DNA of 40,039 nucleotides from positions 1 through 40,039 of the forward strand of contig URDK01000014.1 in NCBI GenBank assembly GCA_900546485.1, written 5' to 3'. This DNA is from an uncultured Eubacteriales bacterium. GTDB lineage: Bacteria; Bacillota; Clostridia; Oscillospirales; Oscillospiraceae. The first letter of the stretch is position 1; every line of letters starts with the position of its first letter. A model generated the notes under the pieces. The model did no database searches. It was not told the DNA's origin and saw only the letters and a list, made by a program, of their open reading frames with translations. Below are positions 1 to 8,193 of the stretch, piece by piece. A program made the translations under genes and the position numbers.

Positions 1-347
1 CCGGGACCCATGGATATCTGCAGGAACATCCTGCCGCCGTAGTCGTGTACGCGCTCAAGCACCGTGCGCGCGCCGTGACCAAAAAAACCGGGGTGTGTTG
101 CGGGGTTGGGGTTGCCGTTGGCCGGGTCAAAGGGGTCGACTGTGAGGTTCGCGACGTTGGAGCCCGTGACGATGAGTCCGAAGCCGCCGCGTGCCAGCTC
201 GACCCAGTAGTCGATGCCGTTTTCGCTGTAAGCGCCCATGCTGTTGTAGATGAAGTGGCGTCCGCCCATGGGCCCCACGGCGTAGCGGTTCTTTACAGTG
301 ATAGAGCCAATCTGGAGCGGAGTAAATAATTTTTCATAATTTGACAT
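1..347 (-). CDS. Old Yellow Enzyme-family NADH:flavin oxidoreductase, N-terminal part
   Basis: The reading frame begins at ATG 347 and is still open at the window edge, so only about 115 N-terminal residues are visible. The start MSNYEKLFTPLQIGSITVKN is the classic opening of the FMN-binding TIM barrel of the Old Yellow Enzyme / 2,4-dienoyl-CoA reductase family, and is followed by the family-typical pattern of a VGPMG stretch and ELARGGFGLIVTGS. Members reduce activated C=C bonds with NAD(P)H; larger anaerobic members also carry a 4Fe-4S cluster and an FAD domain, which would lie outside this window. An SD-like GGGAGAG precedes the start. The gene is divergent from a LysR regulator that probably controls it. 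The substrate (for example an enoate or bile-acid intermediate) cannot be inferred. Confidence 0.85.
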   Translation of the reverse strand, partial: MSNYEKLFTPLQIGSITVKNRYAVGPMGGRHFIYNSMGAYSENGIDYWVELARGGFGLIVTGSNVANLTVDPFDPANGNPNPATHPGFFGHGARTVLERVHDYGGRMFLQISMGP

Positions 348-373
348 GATTTCTCTCCCATTTTACATATGTA

Positions 374-402
374 TTGATATTTGACTGCGTTCATGCTATT
401 TT
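374..402 (+). promoter_or_regulatory. Predicted sigma-A promoter of the LysR gene
   Basis: TTGATA (374-379) and TATTTT (397-402) are separated by 17 bases and lie just ahead of the LysR gene. The match to consensus is moderate, especially at -10. Confidence 0.4.
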
Positions 403-407
403 TGAAC
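389..407. promoter_or_regulatory. Inverted repeat in the LysR/oxidoreductase intergenic region
   Basis: GTTCA (389-393) and TGAAC (403-407) form a 5-bp inverted repeat with a 9-base spacer that covers the predicted -10 box of the LysR gene. Its place in a divergent LysR/enzyme promoter region fits a LysR-type binding site with autorepression. The arms are short, so chance is possible. Confidence 0.35.
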
Positions 408-435
408 TATAGAAATTTGTGAGGTGATATTGAGC

Positions 436-1332
436 GTGACCATCCAGCAGCTCATATATTTTCGTGAGGTGGCAAATACCCTGCACTTTACGAAAGCATC
501 GCAGAAGCTCTATGTAACCACCAGTGCGCTCAGCTATGCCATAAGCTCGCTGGAGCGGGAACTCGGCGTGCCTCTGTTTGCGAGGGAAACGGGAAAAAAG
601 GTCAGCCTGACCCGATACGGGAAGGAACTGCTGCCGCTCTCGGAAAAGGCTATCTCGTGTCTTGATGAGATAGAGGAAAAGATGCGCTCCCTGAGGAACC
701 CCATGAGCGGCGTGGTCAACGTGGTGTACTCGTATATTAATGGCAACCGTTTCGTTCCTAGAATGTTCAGCGCCTTCAACGCCGCGAACGAATACCCGGA
801 GATAAGCCTGAACTTTGAGATCAACCACGCAAGATTCCACTTTGAGCCCGACGTGGCGGAGGGGAAATTTGACCTGGCCTTTTCCTGCACGCCTGCTACC
901 GAGGGCGTGGAAGTGGTGCCCATCGCAAGGCAGGAGCTGTTTCTCATGGTTCCCGTGGACCATCCCCTGGCAGAGCGTCCGAGCGTAAAAATAGAGGAGT
1001 TGGCCAATGAGCCGATAGTCGCATACGACCAGGGCCGCAATCTTGACAGACGTATGCTCGACATGTTTGCCAGCAGCGGCGTGGTGCCGAATATCGTCGA
1101 GTACACGGACGAGTGGGCCTCGCTCTTTTCGCTTGTAGCGCTTGGAAAGGGGGCGGCGATCTTCCCACTCATGCCTTTTGACTCGCTGCTGATAACGGCG
1201 GTGCCAATCGACCACCCGATGCACATACGGGACGTGTATATGATGTGGAAGGCTGGGGACCGGCTGCCAAAGTACGTTGAATATGTCCGGGACTTCTGCC
1301 TAAACTTCTTTGAAACTCCACCGCTTGTATGA
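436..1332 (+). CDS. LysR family transcriptional regulator
   Basis: This 298-residue protein has the length and order of a LysR-type regulator: an N-terminal winged helix-turn-helix (about residues 1-60, with TKASQKLYVTTSALSYAISS as the HTH and SLERELGVPLFARE as its end), a linker helix, and a periplasmic-binding-protein-like effector domain (about 90-295). I chose GTG 436 because GAGGTGA at 421-427 lies 8 bases upstream and the product then begins (M)TIQQLIYF, the usual LysR opening. A GTG at 424 lies inside that SD. It is divergent from the Old Yellow Enzyme gene, its likely target, with an 88-base shared regulatory region. The co-inducer is unknown. Its stop codon lies inside the terminator hairpin. 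Confidence 0.9.
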   Translation: MTIQQLIYFREVANTLHFTKASQKLYVTTSALSYAISSLERELGVPLFARETGKKVSLTRYGKELLPLSEKAISCLDEIEEKMRSLRNPMSGVVNVVYSYINGNRFVPRMFSAFNAANEYPEISLNFEINHARFHFEPDVAEGKFDLAFSCTPATEGVEVVPIARQELFLMVPVDHPLAERPSVKIEELANEPIVAYDQGRNLDRRMLDMFASSGVVPNIVEYTDEWASLFSLVALGKGAAIFPLMPFDSLLITAVPIDHPMHIRDVYMMWKAGDRLPKYVEYVRDFCLNFFETPPLV

Positions 1333-1350
1333 GCGGTGGAGTTCTTTTTT
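1314..1350 (+). terminator. Rho-independent terminator after LysR gene
   Basis: A perfect 12-bp stem (1314-1325 with 1332-1343, loop of 6) is followed by CTTTTTTT. The stop codon of the LysR gene sits at the edge of the loop. Between convergent genes it may act weakly for the minus strand too. Confidence 0.85.
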
Positions 1351-1359
1351 TGCGGGCGT

Positions 1360-2631
1360 TTAGAAGTAGATGACGCCTATCATCGCGCAGGTGACTATCA
1401 TGCATATCAGGTTCACAAGCCCGCCCATGCGCAGGTAATCTATGAAGCGATAGCCCGGAACGGCGACCATGGTCATCGGAGTCACGCAGATGGGCGTGGC
1501 GAGGCCGACCTTGACGCCGGAGCAGATGGCGAGGAAAATGGGCGTGGGATTTATACCGAGCGCCTCGGAAATTGCCGCGCCTATGGGCAGAAGAATGGCC
1601 ACGGAGGCATTGTCGCTCATGACGTCGGAGATGATGGAGCCGATGAAGAATAGGATGATGCACATGCCTATGCCGCTCTCGCCAAAGGGGCCGGCAATAT
1701 CAATGAAGAAGTTGGCGATGATGTCGCCTGCGCCGGACTCGGATATGCCGCTGGAGATGCCGAGCGAACCTGCGACGACGATGATGGTGCTCCAGCTGAC
1801 GCTCTGCATAGCCTTTTTCTCGCTGATGCAGCCGGTGAGCATGACAATGACCGCGCCGGCAACGCAGACGGGACCATAGGGCAGACCGGCCACCATGCAG
1901 CCCACAACGCCGAGAAATACCGCTATGACAACAATCTGCTTCCAGACCGGATACTGTTTGTCGTCCTGGGTATCGTCCTTGCTGACGGCTATCGGTGCCT
2001 CTTCGAAATTGAACCAGCGCTTCTGGAGTTTCTGGCCGACAAGGCCATAGAAGATGAAAACAACGATGATGGCGGGAAGGTTAACGGCCAGAGGCGCGAA
2101 GACGTTCATGGTGCCGTAGCCCATCTCCTCAAGCATGGCAACGGCGGTGAGCATGCTGGTCGCGCTGATGGTGAGCACATTGTTGCCGATGACCGAGCCG
2201 ATACCTAGGGGCATATAGGTCTGCTTGCGGCTTATTGCACCGTCGCTCTTGAGGACGATAGCGTCAATGATGGGCATGAGTATGGCAACTGTGATGGCTC
2301 CGTTTATGAAGACGGAGAGAAGCGTAGATATGACTAGCACGAGCAATATGAAGAGCCGCTCGTTCTTGCCGACATTGACGCGAGTTATTATCGAGCCTAC
2401 CTTCTGTGCAATGCCTGTGGTGACCATGGCCTGGCCGATTATCATCATGCCGGCGTTCAGAAAGACTACGCTGTTTGCAAATCCGGAGGAAACACCGGCA
2501 AAGTCGAGTACCCCGAAGATGACCATTGCAAGCATGGCCAACAGCGTGGTGACGGACAAGGGCATCTTGGGGATCGCGTAGAGAACAAGCGTTGCCACCA
2601 ATATGATAATGGCTATGGTGCTGGATTCCAT
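1360..2631 (-). CDS. SLC13/CitMHS-type anion permease
   Basis: A 423-residue, almost wholly hydrophobic protein with about 10-11 predicted membrane segments. It resembles the SLC13/DASS and CitMHS ion-transporter superfamily, with two pseudo-repeated halves. In each half a polar re-entrant segment is visible, such as FANSVVFLNAGMMIIGQAM with SVFINGAITVAILMPII in the first and SDVMSDNASVAILLPIGAAI in the second, recalling the SNT-like binding loops of the family. Known members move di- or tricarboxylates or sulfate with sodium, or arsenite or protons. A cytosolic linker (about residues 200-225) separates the halves. ATG 2631 is preceded by a GAGAGGT SD. It is the last gene of an operon with two iron alcohol dehydrogenases, so a carboxylate whose reduced product is handled by those enzymes is a reasonable guess, not more. 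Confidence 0.8.
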   Translation of the reverse strand: MESSTIAIIILVATLVLYAIPKMPLSVTTLLAMLAMVIFGVLDFAGVSSGFANSVVFLNAGMMIIGQAMVTTGIAQKVGSIITRVNVGKNERLFILLVLVISTLLSVFINGAITVAILMPIIDAIVLKSDGAISRKQTYMPLGIGSVIGNNVLTISATSMLTAVAMLEEMGYGTMNVFAPLAVNLPAIIVVFIFYGLVGQKLQKRWFNFEEAPIAVSKDDTQDDKQYPVWKQIVVIAVFLGVVGCMVAGLPYGPVCVAGAVIVMLTGCISEKKAMQSVSWSTIIVVAGSLGISSGISESGAGDIIANFFIDIAGPFGESGIGMCIILFFIGSIISDVMSDNASVAILLPIGAAISEALGINPTPIFLAICSGVKVGLATPICVTPMTMVAVPGYRFIDYLRMGGLVNLICMIVTCAMIGVIYF

Positions 2632-2682
2632 TTTTCCGACCTCTCTTTTTGTTTATTTGTGTTTGATCAGGCTACCAGAAGG

Positions 2683-3828
2683 CTACTTGATGTACCTCGC
2701 AAGCGCACGTCTATAAATACCCGTTATCTCCTCAACGCCGATGGGTTCCGGGTTGCGGGAGAGCCTGTCCGGATTATCGCAGAACTGCTTTGCCCAGGCG
2801 TCTATCTCCTCATTGCTGACACTGATGTCAACGTCGCGAGACAGGATCTCGTTGATATAATCGGCCATCTCGTCGGTGTCGGCAAAGCCGCAAAGCCGGA
2901 CGACCGGTTCAACGATGCTCTGGTCCTTGAAGCCGCGAAGCCATTCTCCCAGGGTCATGGAGCATGACAGCCCGTGATTTACGCCCTTGTGATGGCTGAG
3001 CGGATAACCCATGCCGTGAGGGAGACAGGTGCCGGCCTGCATAAAGGCCTGGCCCATGACGTTTGAGGCAAGGAGCATCTGCTCATAGTCCTCATATGTG
3101 AGGCTGTCATTGAGCATGTTGTCCTTGTAACTTGCAAACATCTGCATGCCTATGGCGGCAATGGAGCGGTTGAGGGGGTTGCTCTTGACATTTATGTAGG
3201 TCTCAACACCGTGAGCCAACGCGTCCATCGCGCCGGTGTGGATGAGGAACTTGGGCGATTCACAGATGTATCGGGCGTCAAGGAACGCCGCGGAGCAGTA
3301 GAGCTTGTGCCTGGCCGTGTCCTTGTTGTCCATGTCACAGCGGGTCAATACCGCGCCGCCGGTCACCTCGCTGCCTGTTCCGGCAGTGGTGGGAATGCCG
3401 ATGAGCGGAAGCTGCAGCTCCTGATACAGATGTTCGTAGAAAGGCGCGCCGGAGAAGAGCGCGTCGTAAGCGTCAACGTCTTCGGGCTGAGTCAGCAGAT
3501 AATCAACCACCTTGGCGGTGTCGAGAGCGGAGCCACCGCCGATACCTATAATGAAGTCCGGCCCAAAGGCGCGGGCCTCAGCCGCAATTGCGACGCAGGA
3601 CTCAACGGGGGGATTGTCTTCGGTCTTGTCATTTATCGCGTAGGGTATGCCAAGCTCGTTGAGGACCGCTTCAACATCCTCCAGAGCGTAGTTACGGCAG
3701 CCGTTCAGAAATTCATCCGTGACGATGAAGGCCCGCTTACCATAACCGGCGAAAAGCTGTTTGTTCTCGCGTACGACGTTCTTGCCGAAGAATACCGGCG
3801 TGGCTACATAGTGCCTGAAAGCTTTCAT
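2683..3828 (-). CDS. Iron-containing alcohol dehydrogenase (second of two paralogs)
   Basis: A 381-residue group III (Fe-ADH) protein. The N-terminal Rossmann-like domain carries the NAD(P)-binding GIGGGSALDTAK (95-106). The helical metal domain carries the expected four ligands D202, H206, H271 and H285; the 14-residue gap between the two C-terminal histidines matches FucO-type enzymes. These enzymes interconvert an aldehyde and an alcohol, or a semialdehyde and a hydroxy acid, with NAD(P)H. ATG 3828 follows AAAAGGAGGC. The gene lies 24 bases after its paralog and about 50 bases before the SLC13 permease, so the three are probably one transcript. It keeps all active-site residues and is likely functional. 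The substrate cannot be called; 4-hydroxybutyrate or propanediol-type reactions are typical for the family. Confidence 0.9.
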   Translation of the reverse strand: MKAFRHYVATPVFFGKNVVRENKQLFAGYGKRAFIVTDEFLNGCRNYALEDVEAVLNELGIPYAINDKTEDNPPVESCVAIAAEARAFGPDFIIGIGGGSALDTAKVVDYLLTQPEDVDAYDALFSGAPFYEHLYQELQLPLIGIPTTAGTGSEVTGGAVLTRCDMDNKDTARHKLYCSAAFLDARYICESPKFLIHTGAMDALAHGVETYINVKSNPLNRSIAAIGMQMFASYKDNMLNDSLTYEDYEQMLLASNVMGQAFMQAGTCLPHGMGYPLSHHKGVNHGLSCSMTLGEWLRGFKDQSIVEPVVRLCGFADTDEMADYINEILSRDVDISVSNEEIDAWAKQFCDNPDRLSRNPEPIGVEEITGIYRRALARYIK

Positions 3829-3852
3829 TTTTGCCTCCTTTTCAGAGCTAGT

Positions 3853-5007
3853 TCAATCAGTTATATATTCGGAGAGGGCACGCTTATAGATACCGACAAC
3901 GTCTTCGTATGTCAGGGTACCGGGGTGGCGGGCGAGGCGGTGCTTAAGTTTCACAAAGTCGGCCGCCCAGGCTTCACACTCTGCGTTGGTTACGCTCATG
4001 TGTACGTCGCGGTTGGTCATGACGCGCACATAGTCTGCAAAAGCGTCCACGCTGTCAAAGCCGCATGCGTCGAGAATGGGCTTGACAAGCTCAGGGTCAA
4101 CGCAGCGCAGGTATTCTCCCTCGGTTATGGAGCAGGCCAGTCCGTGGTTGAGGCCCTTGTGATGGGAGAGATAATAGCCCATGCCGTGGGGAATGAGGGT
4201 GCCCGCCTGATAGAAGGCGATGCCCATGATGCAGGAATGGAGCGTGATTATGTCGTAGTCATCATCGGTGAGCTCGCCGGAGAGAAGGTGGTCTTTGACC
4301 TGCCTGAACAGTCCGAAGCCGATGCTCGCTATGGCACGGTTGAGGTAATTGCTTTTGACATTGAGGCTGGTCTCGATTCCGTGACTGAGCGCGTCCATGA
4401 CGCCGGTATCGATGACGAACTGGGGAGCGGTTTTGAGGTATTTGGGGTCGAGCAGCGCGGCGGCGGCAAAGACCATTATCATCGGGGTGTCCTTGGTGTC
4501 AGTGTCATCGCGGGTGAGCACATAAAAGCCTGTAACTTCGCTTCCGGAGCCGGCGGTGGTCGGCACGCATATGACCGGCTTGCAATCGTAGGGGCGGCGC
4601 CAGGGGTCTGCGGCGGGACCGGGGTTCTTGAATAGGAAGTCGTAAGCGTCCACATCCTCGGGCTGGGTGAGTAACACGCTGACGCACTTTGCTGTGTCCA
4701 TGGACGAGCCGCCGCCGATGCCGGCGAAAAAGTCTGCGCCGAATTCGCGCGCTTCCCGCGTCATGGACACACAGGACTCAACGGTGGGATTCTCAACCAC
4801 GTCTTCGTTAACCATATATTCGATGCCCTTTGCATCACAGACGCTGATGAAGTCCTTGAGCGCCTCGTTTTCGCAGCCGGCAGGGAAGCGGGTGGTTGTG
4901 ATGTAGCAGCGCTTGCCGTAGGAAGCTATGAGCTCCGCATTGTTCTTTACCGTCTCATGTCCGAAGTATACGGGAGCAGGTGAATGAAATTTGAAATCCT
5001 TGAGCAT
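3853..5007 (-). CDS. Iron-containing alcohol dehydrogenase (first of two paralogs)
   Basis: A 384-residue Fe-ADH, clearly paralogous to the next gene: both share SHHKG(L/V)NHGL, TQPEDVDAYD and NVKSN. Cofactor motif GIGGGSSMDTAK lies at 96-107 and metal ligands are D205, H209, H274 and H288. It has a short insertion around residues 127-141 (NPGPAADPWRRPYDC) compared with its partner, near the substrate entrance, so the two may differ in substrate. I chose ATG 5007 because GGAGGTAACAAAG stands directly before it; an ATG 33 bases upstream has no comparable SD. It is the first gene of the operon ADH-ADH-SLC13 permease, under the predicted promoter at 5065-5093. Confidence 0.9.
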   Translation of the reverse strand: MLKDFKFHSPAPVYFGHETVKNNAELIASYGKRCYITTTRFPAGCENEALKDFISVCDAKGIEYMVNEDVVENPTVESCVSMTREAREFGADFFAGIGGGSSMDTAKCVSVLLTQPEDVDAYDFLFKNPGPAADPWRRPYDCKPVICVPTTAGSGSEVTGFYVLTRDDTDTKDTPMIMVFAAAALLDPKYLKTAPQFVIDTGVMDALSHGIETSLNVKSNYLNRAIASIGFGLFRQVKDHLLSGELTDDDYDIITLHSCIMGIAFYQAGTLIPHGMGYYLSHHKGLNHGLACSITEGEYLRCVDPELVKPILDACGFDSVDAFADYVRVMTNRDVHMSVTNAECEAWAADFVKLKHRLARHPGTLTYEDVVGIYKRALSEYITD

Positions 5008-5041
5008 CTTTGTTACCTCCTTGGAATGATTGCGTGTCACG

Positions 5042-5065
5042 TTGTTATTGTCTTGACTGTAACAA
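5042..5065. promoter_or_regulatory. Inverted repeat downstream of the ADH-operon -10 box
   Basis: TTGTTA (5042-5047) and TAACAA (5060-5065) form an inverted repeat with a 12-base spacer. It starts at the last base of the predicted -10 box and covers the likely transcription start, the right place for a repressor. No regulator gene is adjacent to name. Confidence 0.35.
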
Positions 5066-5093
5066 TCATAAGCTGGGCAGGGAGGAATGTAAA
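5065..5093 (-). promoter_or_regulatory. Predicted sigma-A promoter of the ADH-ADH-SLC13 operon
   Basis: Read on the minus strand, TTTACA (5093-5088) and TATGAT (5070-5065) are 17 bases apart; each matches consensus in five of six positions. It lies about 57 bases ahead of the first ADH start. Confidence 0.6.
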
Positions 5094-5144
5094 ATCTCGA
5101 AATTTCAACGCGGCGTTAAAAAAATTCAAAGTGCGCGCTGCGAT

Positions 5145-5176
5145 AAAAAAGAGAGCCGAATATCGATTCGGCTCTC
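5145..5176 (-). terminator. Rho-independent terminator of the MATE/DUF3737/lipoprotein group
   Basis: The perfect 10-bp stem GAGAGCCGAA / TTCGGCTCTC (5151-5160 with 5167-5176) is bordered by AAAAAA at 5145-5150, which reads as a U-tract on the minus strand. It follows the lipoprotein gene ending at 5208. Confidence 0.85.
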
Positions 5177-5207
5177 TTGCGTTCAAGTATGATATTGCAG
5201 CACTCGA

Positions 5208-5717
5208 CTATTCACACAGGGAAAAGGTGACCGTTACGTCGCCGCTGCCCAGGGCCTCGGCCCAGCCGGTGAGATCGTCTATGCGGCCGAGAAGGGTATA
5301 GCTCCAGGAGTTGGAGCCGTAGAAAATGACTATCTGGCTGCTGTTGTAAAGGACGATGTCCCCGGAATCCGTGGTGAGATGCCTATTGCTCGAGGGCAGA
5401 CGCGTGCCGAGGCTGCCGACCTTTTCAAAGCCGGCATAGTCGCTCATCTCAATGACCAGCGGGCCGCTCTCCAGCATGTCCACAAGCGCGGCTGTGGCGG
5501 AGTTGTTTTCCAGAGTGGCGGTGAAGCTCTCGCCGCCGACATCTACATTGATCTTCATATCAGTTTCCTCCTCTGAGCTCGTCTCCACCGGAGTCACTGT
5601 GGCCGTGGACGGCGCGGCATTAACCTGCTGAACCGTCTCCGGCGCGGTCTGCGCGCCGCAGGCCGCGAGGGTGAGCGCGAGCAGAACTGTCAATGCGAGG
5701 GCAGCGGCTTTTTTCAT
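5208..5717 (-). CDS. Lipoprotein with cyclophilin-like fold domain
   Basis: A 169-residue protein. Residues 1-20 form a lipoprotein signal with the lipobox LAAC, so the mature protein should be anchored outside the membrane. A Thr/Val-rich linker follows, then from about residue 53 a domain resembling the bacterial cyclophilin-like fold proteins (PF18050 type): MKINVDVGGESFTATLENN, a central LESGPLVIEMSDYAGFEKVGSL, and a C-terminal strand DVTVTFSLCE. Family members are usually not shown to be active prolyl isomerases and often accompany flavodoxins or aldo-keto reductases. The start ATG overlaps the stop of the DUF3737-like gene (ATGA), so translation is probably coupled. The biological role is unknown. 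Confidence 0.75.
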   Translation of the reverse strand: MKKAAALALTVLLALTLAACGAQTAPETVQQVNAAPSTATVTPVETSSEEETDMKINVDVGGESFTATLENNSATAALVDMLESGPLVIEMSDYAGFEKVGSLGTRLPSSNRHLTTDSGDIVLYNSSQIVIFYGSNSWSYTLLGRIDDLTGWAEALGSGDVTVTFSLCE

Positions 5718-6571
5718 GCGCAGACCGCCTTGTTTATGCCTGTAACGACGATCTTGCCTTCGGCGCCGTCAATGTCACGGATTATCTCGCCCACGGCCGG
5801 AACGGTGATGCATCCGGAGAGCGGGTTCTTGATGCTGTCCACCGGCGTTGTTATGCTGGCTTCCACCTCGGAACGCTCAAAGGCGAGGTCGGTGTCGACC
5901 ATGGCGCAGTTGATAAGTTTCAGACCCCGGCAGTAGCAAAGCGGCTGGGTGCCTATGATGGTGCAGTTTTCAAAGGTGACGTTCTCGCAGTACCAGGCCA
6001 GGTACTCGCCCTTGACAACGCAATCGCGCACGACCACATTCCGGGCGTGCCAGAAGGCGTCCTTCGTGTCGAACTCGCAATGCTCAAACACAGAGTTCTC
6101 GATATACTGGAAGGAGTACTTGCCCTTGAACTTCACGTTTTTAAAACGCAGGCCGCTGGAGCGGAGCATGAAATATTCGCTTTCGGCGGTACAGTTGGTC
6201 ATCTCCACGCCGCGGGAGGACCAGCCGAATTCCGGGGAGACGATGTCGCAGTTTCTAATGACGGCGTCTGAGCACTCGCGCAGTGCCTTTATGCCGTGCA
6301 GCTTGGTGCCGCTTATCTCTATGCCCTCGGAATACCAGAGCGCCGCACGGCATTTGTCGGTCAGCTCGCTGTCATGTATTCTGAGCCCACGGTCATGCCA
6401 GAAGGGGTAGCGGAGGTTGAAAAAGCAGTGCTCGGCTTGTATGTCGCAGCACTCCTTGAAGGCGCTCTCCCCGTCGGCCGGGCCGTCAAAGGCGCAGTCC
6501 TTTACTATAACGCCGCTGCGGCCGTAGAAGGCACGCTCAGCGTCAAAGCTCTTGTCGGTTATGATATCCAT
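5714..6571 (-). CDS. DUF3737-like right-handed beta-helix protein
   Basis: A 285-residue protein made of repeating strands with the rhythm of a right-handed parallel beta helix: VIVKDCAF, DIQAEHCFF, LRIHDSEL, IEISGTKL, AVIRNCDI, VEMTNCTA, LRFKNVKF, SVFEHCEF, VVVRDCVV, VTFENCTI, LKLINCAM. Tryptophan, tyrosine and cysteine recur at the turns. Length and pattern match DUF3737 proteins, which have no established function. There is no signal peptide, so it should be cytosolic. ATG 6571 is preceded by GAGGAGGGG with 7 bases spacing; that SD is the 3-prime arm of a predicted hairpin. It lies 64 bases after the MATE gene and overlaps the lipoprotein gene by 4 bases. Confidence 0.8.
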   Translation of the reverse strand: MDIITDKSFDAERAFYGRSGVIVKDCAFDGPADGESAFKECCDIQAEHCFFNLRYPFWHDRGLRIHDSELTDKCRAALWYSEGIEISGTKLHGIKALRECSDAVIRNCDIVSPEFGWSSRGVEMTNCTAESEYFMLRSSGLRFKNVKFKGKYSFQYIENSVFEHCEFDTKDAFWHARNVVVRDCVVKGEYLAWYCENVTFENCTIIGTQPLCYCRGLKLINCAMVDTDLAFERSEVEASITTPVDSIKNPLSGCITVPAVGEIIRDIDGAEGKIVVTGINKAVCA

Positions 6572-6578
6572 AAAATAT

Positions 6579-6614
6579 CCCCTCCTCGGCCTTAAGTTTA
6601 AAGCAGAGGAGGGG
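6579..6614 (-). promoter_or_regulatory. Hairpin that sequesters the SD of the DUF3737-like gene
   Basis: On the minus strand CCCCTCCTC (from 6614 down to 6606) is perfectly complementary to GAGGAGGGG (as read from 6587 down to 6579), with an 18-base loop. The second arm is the SD of the gene starting at 6571 and is followed by ATATTTT. The structure could hide the ribosome site and/or act as a weak terminator after the MATE gene. Confidence 0.55.
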
Positions 6615-6635
6615 CGAATAGCAAATACTTATATT

Positions 6636-8024
6636 TTATTCTACTGTATAGCCATTAACTATACTGCTGCTGGCCAGCGCGCGCTTCTTCCACCTGTGGT
6701 AGGTGATCGCAAAGCAGACCAGATTCGCGGCGTATGTGACGAGCCAGCTGACGGGGTAGGAGAGGTAGAGCATAAAGAGCGAGCGGGTGGAGGCGAAGAT
6801 GGTGTATATCCAAACTATCCTAAGAGCGCAGGCGCCAGTGAGGGATATGAGGGTGGGGGTTATCGACGCCCCGAGCCCGCGGATGCAGCCGCATACCGAG
6901 TCCATGAGCCCGCACAGGAAGTATGTAATCCCTATGAGTTTGAGCCGTTCAAGGCCGCAGGCGATGATCTCCGGATCGGGGGAATAGAGGCCTAGCAGCT
7001 GTTCTCCAAAAATCACCGACAGTGCGCCCAGCACCAGGCCGACTACCAGCACGCACAGAGAGGTCCACCACATTATCGGCACGATGCGCTGTATTTTATG
7101 CGCGCCCACATTCTGACCGGTGAAGCTCAGCGCCGCCTGATAGACGGCGTTCATTGCCGTGTAGATATAGTTTTCTATGTTCACGGAGGCGGTGTTGCCG
7201 GATACGATGATAGGGGAGTCGAAGGAATTTATGGCGGACTGGATGAGAACGTTGGAGATGGAAAACACCGCGCCCTGTATGCCGGTGGGTATGCCGATGC
7301 GCAGTATGCGTATGAGCTTGCTTTTGACAATGCGCAGATTTCTGAGCTTGATGCCGTAGCTGTCGTCGGTCTTGACGAGGCAGCGGACGACGAGGAAGGC
7401 CGCCAGGCACTGGCTGACCACGGTGCCGATGGCGACGCCGGCCACGCCCATGTCGAAGGCCAGCACGAAAAAGAGGTTGAGGCCGACGTTCACTATACCG
7501 CCCAGAGAGAGGTAGAGCAGGGGACGGCGCGTGTCGCCCACGGCGCGGAGTATGCCTGCGCCGAAGTCGTACACCATTATGGCCGGCATACCGGCGAAGA
7601 TTATGCGCATGTAGAGCACAGCCTCATCGAGCAGCTCGGGCGTGGTGCCCATGAGCGTGAGCATCGGCTCGGCGAGAAGTACACCGACTACGACAAGAAT
7701 GAGGCCGCTTATAAAGCCGAGCAGGATGGCGGTGTGCACGGACTCCTCGAGGTCCTTGTGAGACTTCATGCCGAAGTACTGTGCGACTACTACGCTGCCG
7801 CCCGCGGAGAGGCCGATAAAAAGGTTGACTATGAGACTGTTCAGCGAGCTGGTCGAGCCGACGGCGCCCATGGCGTTGCCGCCCGCAAACTGGCCAAGCA
7901 CTATGATGTCGGCGGAGTTAAAGAGCAGCTGCAGAATGCCCGAGAACATCAGCGGGATGGAAAAGCGCAGAAGATTTCCCATGATGGGGCCGCTGCACAG
8001 GTCCATTGTCATATCTTTTTTCAA
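6636..8024 (-). CDS. MATE family efflux transporter
   Basis: A 462-residue protein with about 12 hydrophobic segments in two homologous halves, the normal size and form of a MATE (multidrug and toxic compound extrusion) antiporter. Diagnostic stretches include IPLMFSGILQLLFNSADIIV near the N-terminus, YFGMKSHKDLEES after the second segment, and AINSFDSPIIVSGNTASVNI with FTGQNVGAHKIQR in the second half. It probably exports a cationic drug or metabolite using a sodium or proton gradient. I take TTG 8024 as start because AGGGGTG lies 7 bases upstream; ATG 8012 would be 19 bases from it. It is the promoter-proximal gene of a group with the DUF3737-like protein and the lipoprotein. Confidence 0.92.
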   Translation of the reverse strand: MKKDMTMDLCSGPIMGNLLRFSIPLMFSGILQLLFNSADIIVLGQFAGGNAMGAVGSTSSLNSLIVNLFIGLSAGGSVVVAQYFGMKSHKDLEESVHTAILLGFISGLILVVVGVLLAEPMLTLMGTTPELLDEAVLYMRIIFAGMPAIMVYDFGAGILRAVGDTRRPLLYLSLGGIVNVGLNLFFVLAFDMGVAGVAIGTVVSQCLAAFLVVRCLVKTDDSYGIKLRNLRIVKSKLIRILRIGIPTGIQGAVFSISNVLIQSAINSFDSPIIVSGNTASVNIENYIYTAMNAVYQAALSFTGQNVGAHKIQRIVPIMWWTSLCVLVVGLVLGALSVIFGEQLLGLYSPDPEIIACGLERLKLIGITYFLCGLMDSVCGCIRGLGASITPTLISLTGACALRIVWIYTIFASTRSLFMLYLSYPVSWLVTYAANLVCFAITYHRWKKRALASSSIVNGYTVE

Positions 8025-8077
8025 TGTGGTTCACCCCTGAAGACATAGCAAGACCGTCCACACTGAACGGCCAGCCT

Positions 8078-8106
8078 ATTTTGCACCTCTGGAAGGCCAA
8101 AGTCAA
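8078..8106 (-). promoter_or_regulatory. Predicted promoter of the MATE gene
   Basis: Minus-strand TTGACT (8106-8101) and CAAAAT (8083-8078) with a 17-base spacer. The -35 is good and the -10 is imperfect (4 of 6). Confidence 0.45.
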
Positions 8107-8193
8107 TCGTATTTCGCTTATTTTTACCCATTTGCGCAAAAAATCTGCCGGAACAGGTGAGAAGAAACGCAAGGGACGCAGCGAGATATCTCA

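Noticed and set aside
3211..4635. A 474-codon plus-strand open frame opposite the two alcohol dehydrogenases
   Set aside because: It is the antisense shadow of two clear Fe-ADH genes, has no SD and no recognisable domain. Other long antisense frames (for example 391-1224, 7098-8048, 10062-11012, 11391-12515, 12753-14150, 34337-35551) are shadows for the same reason.
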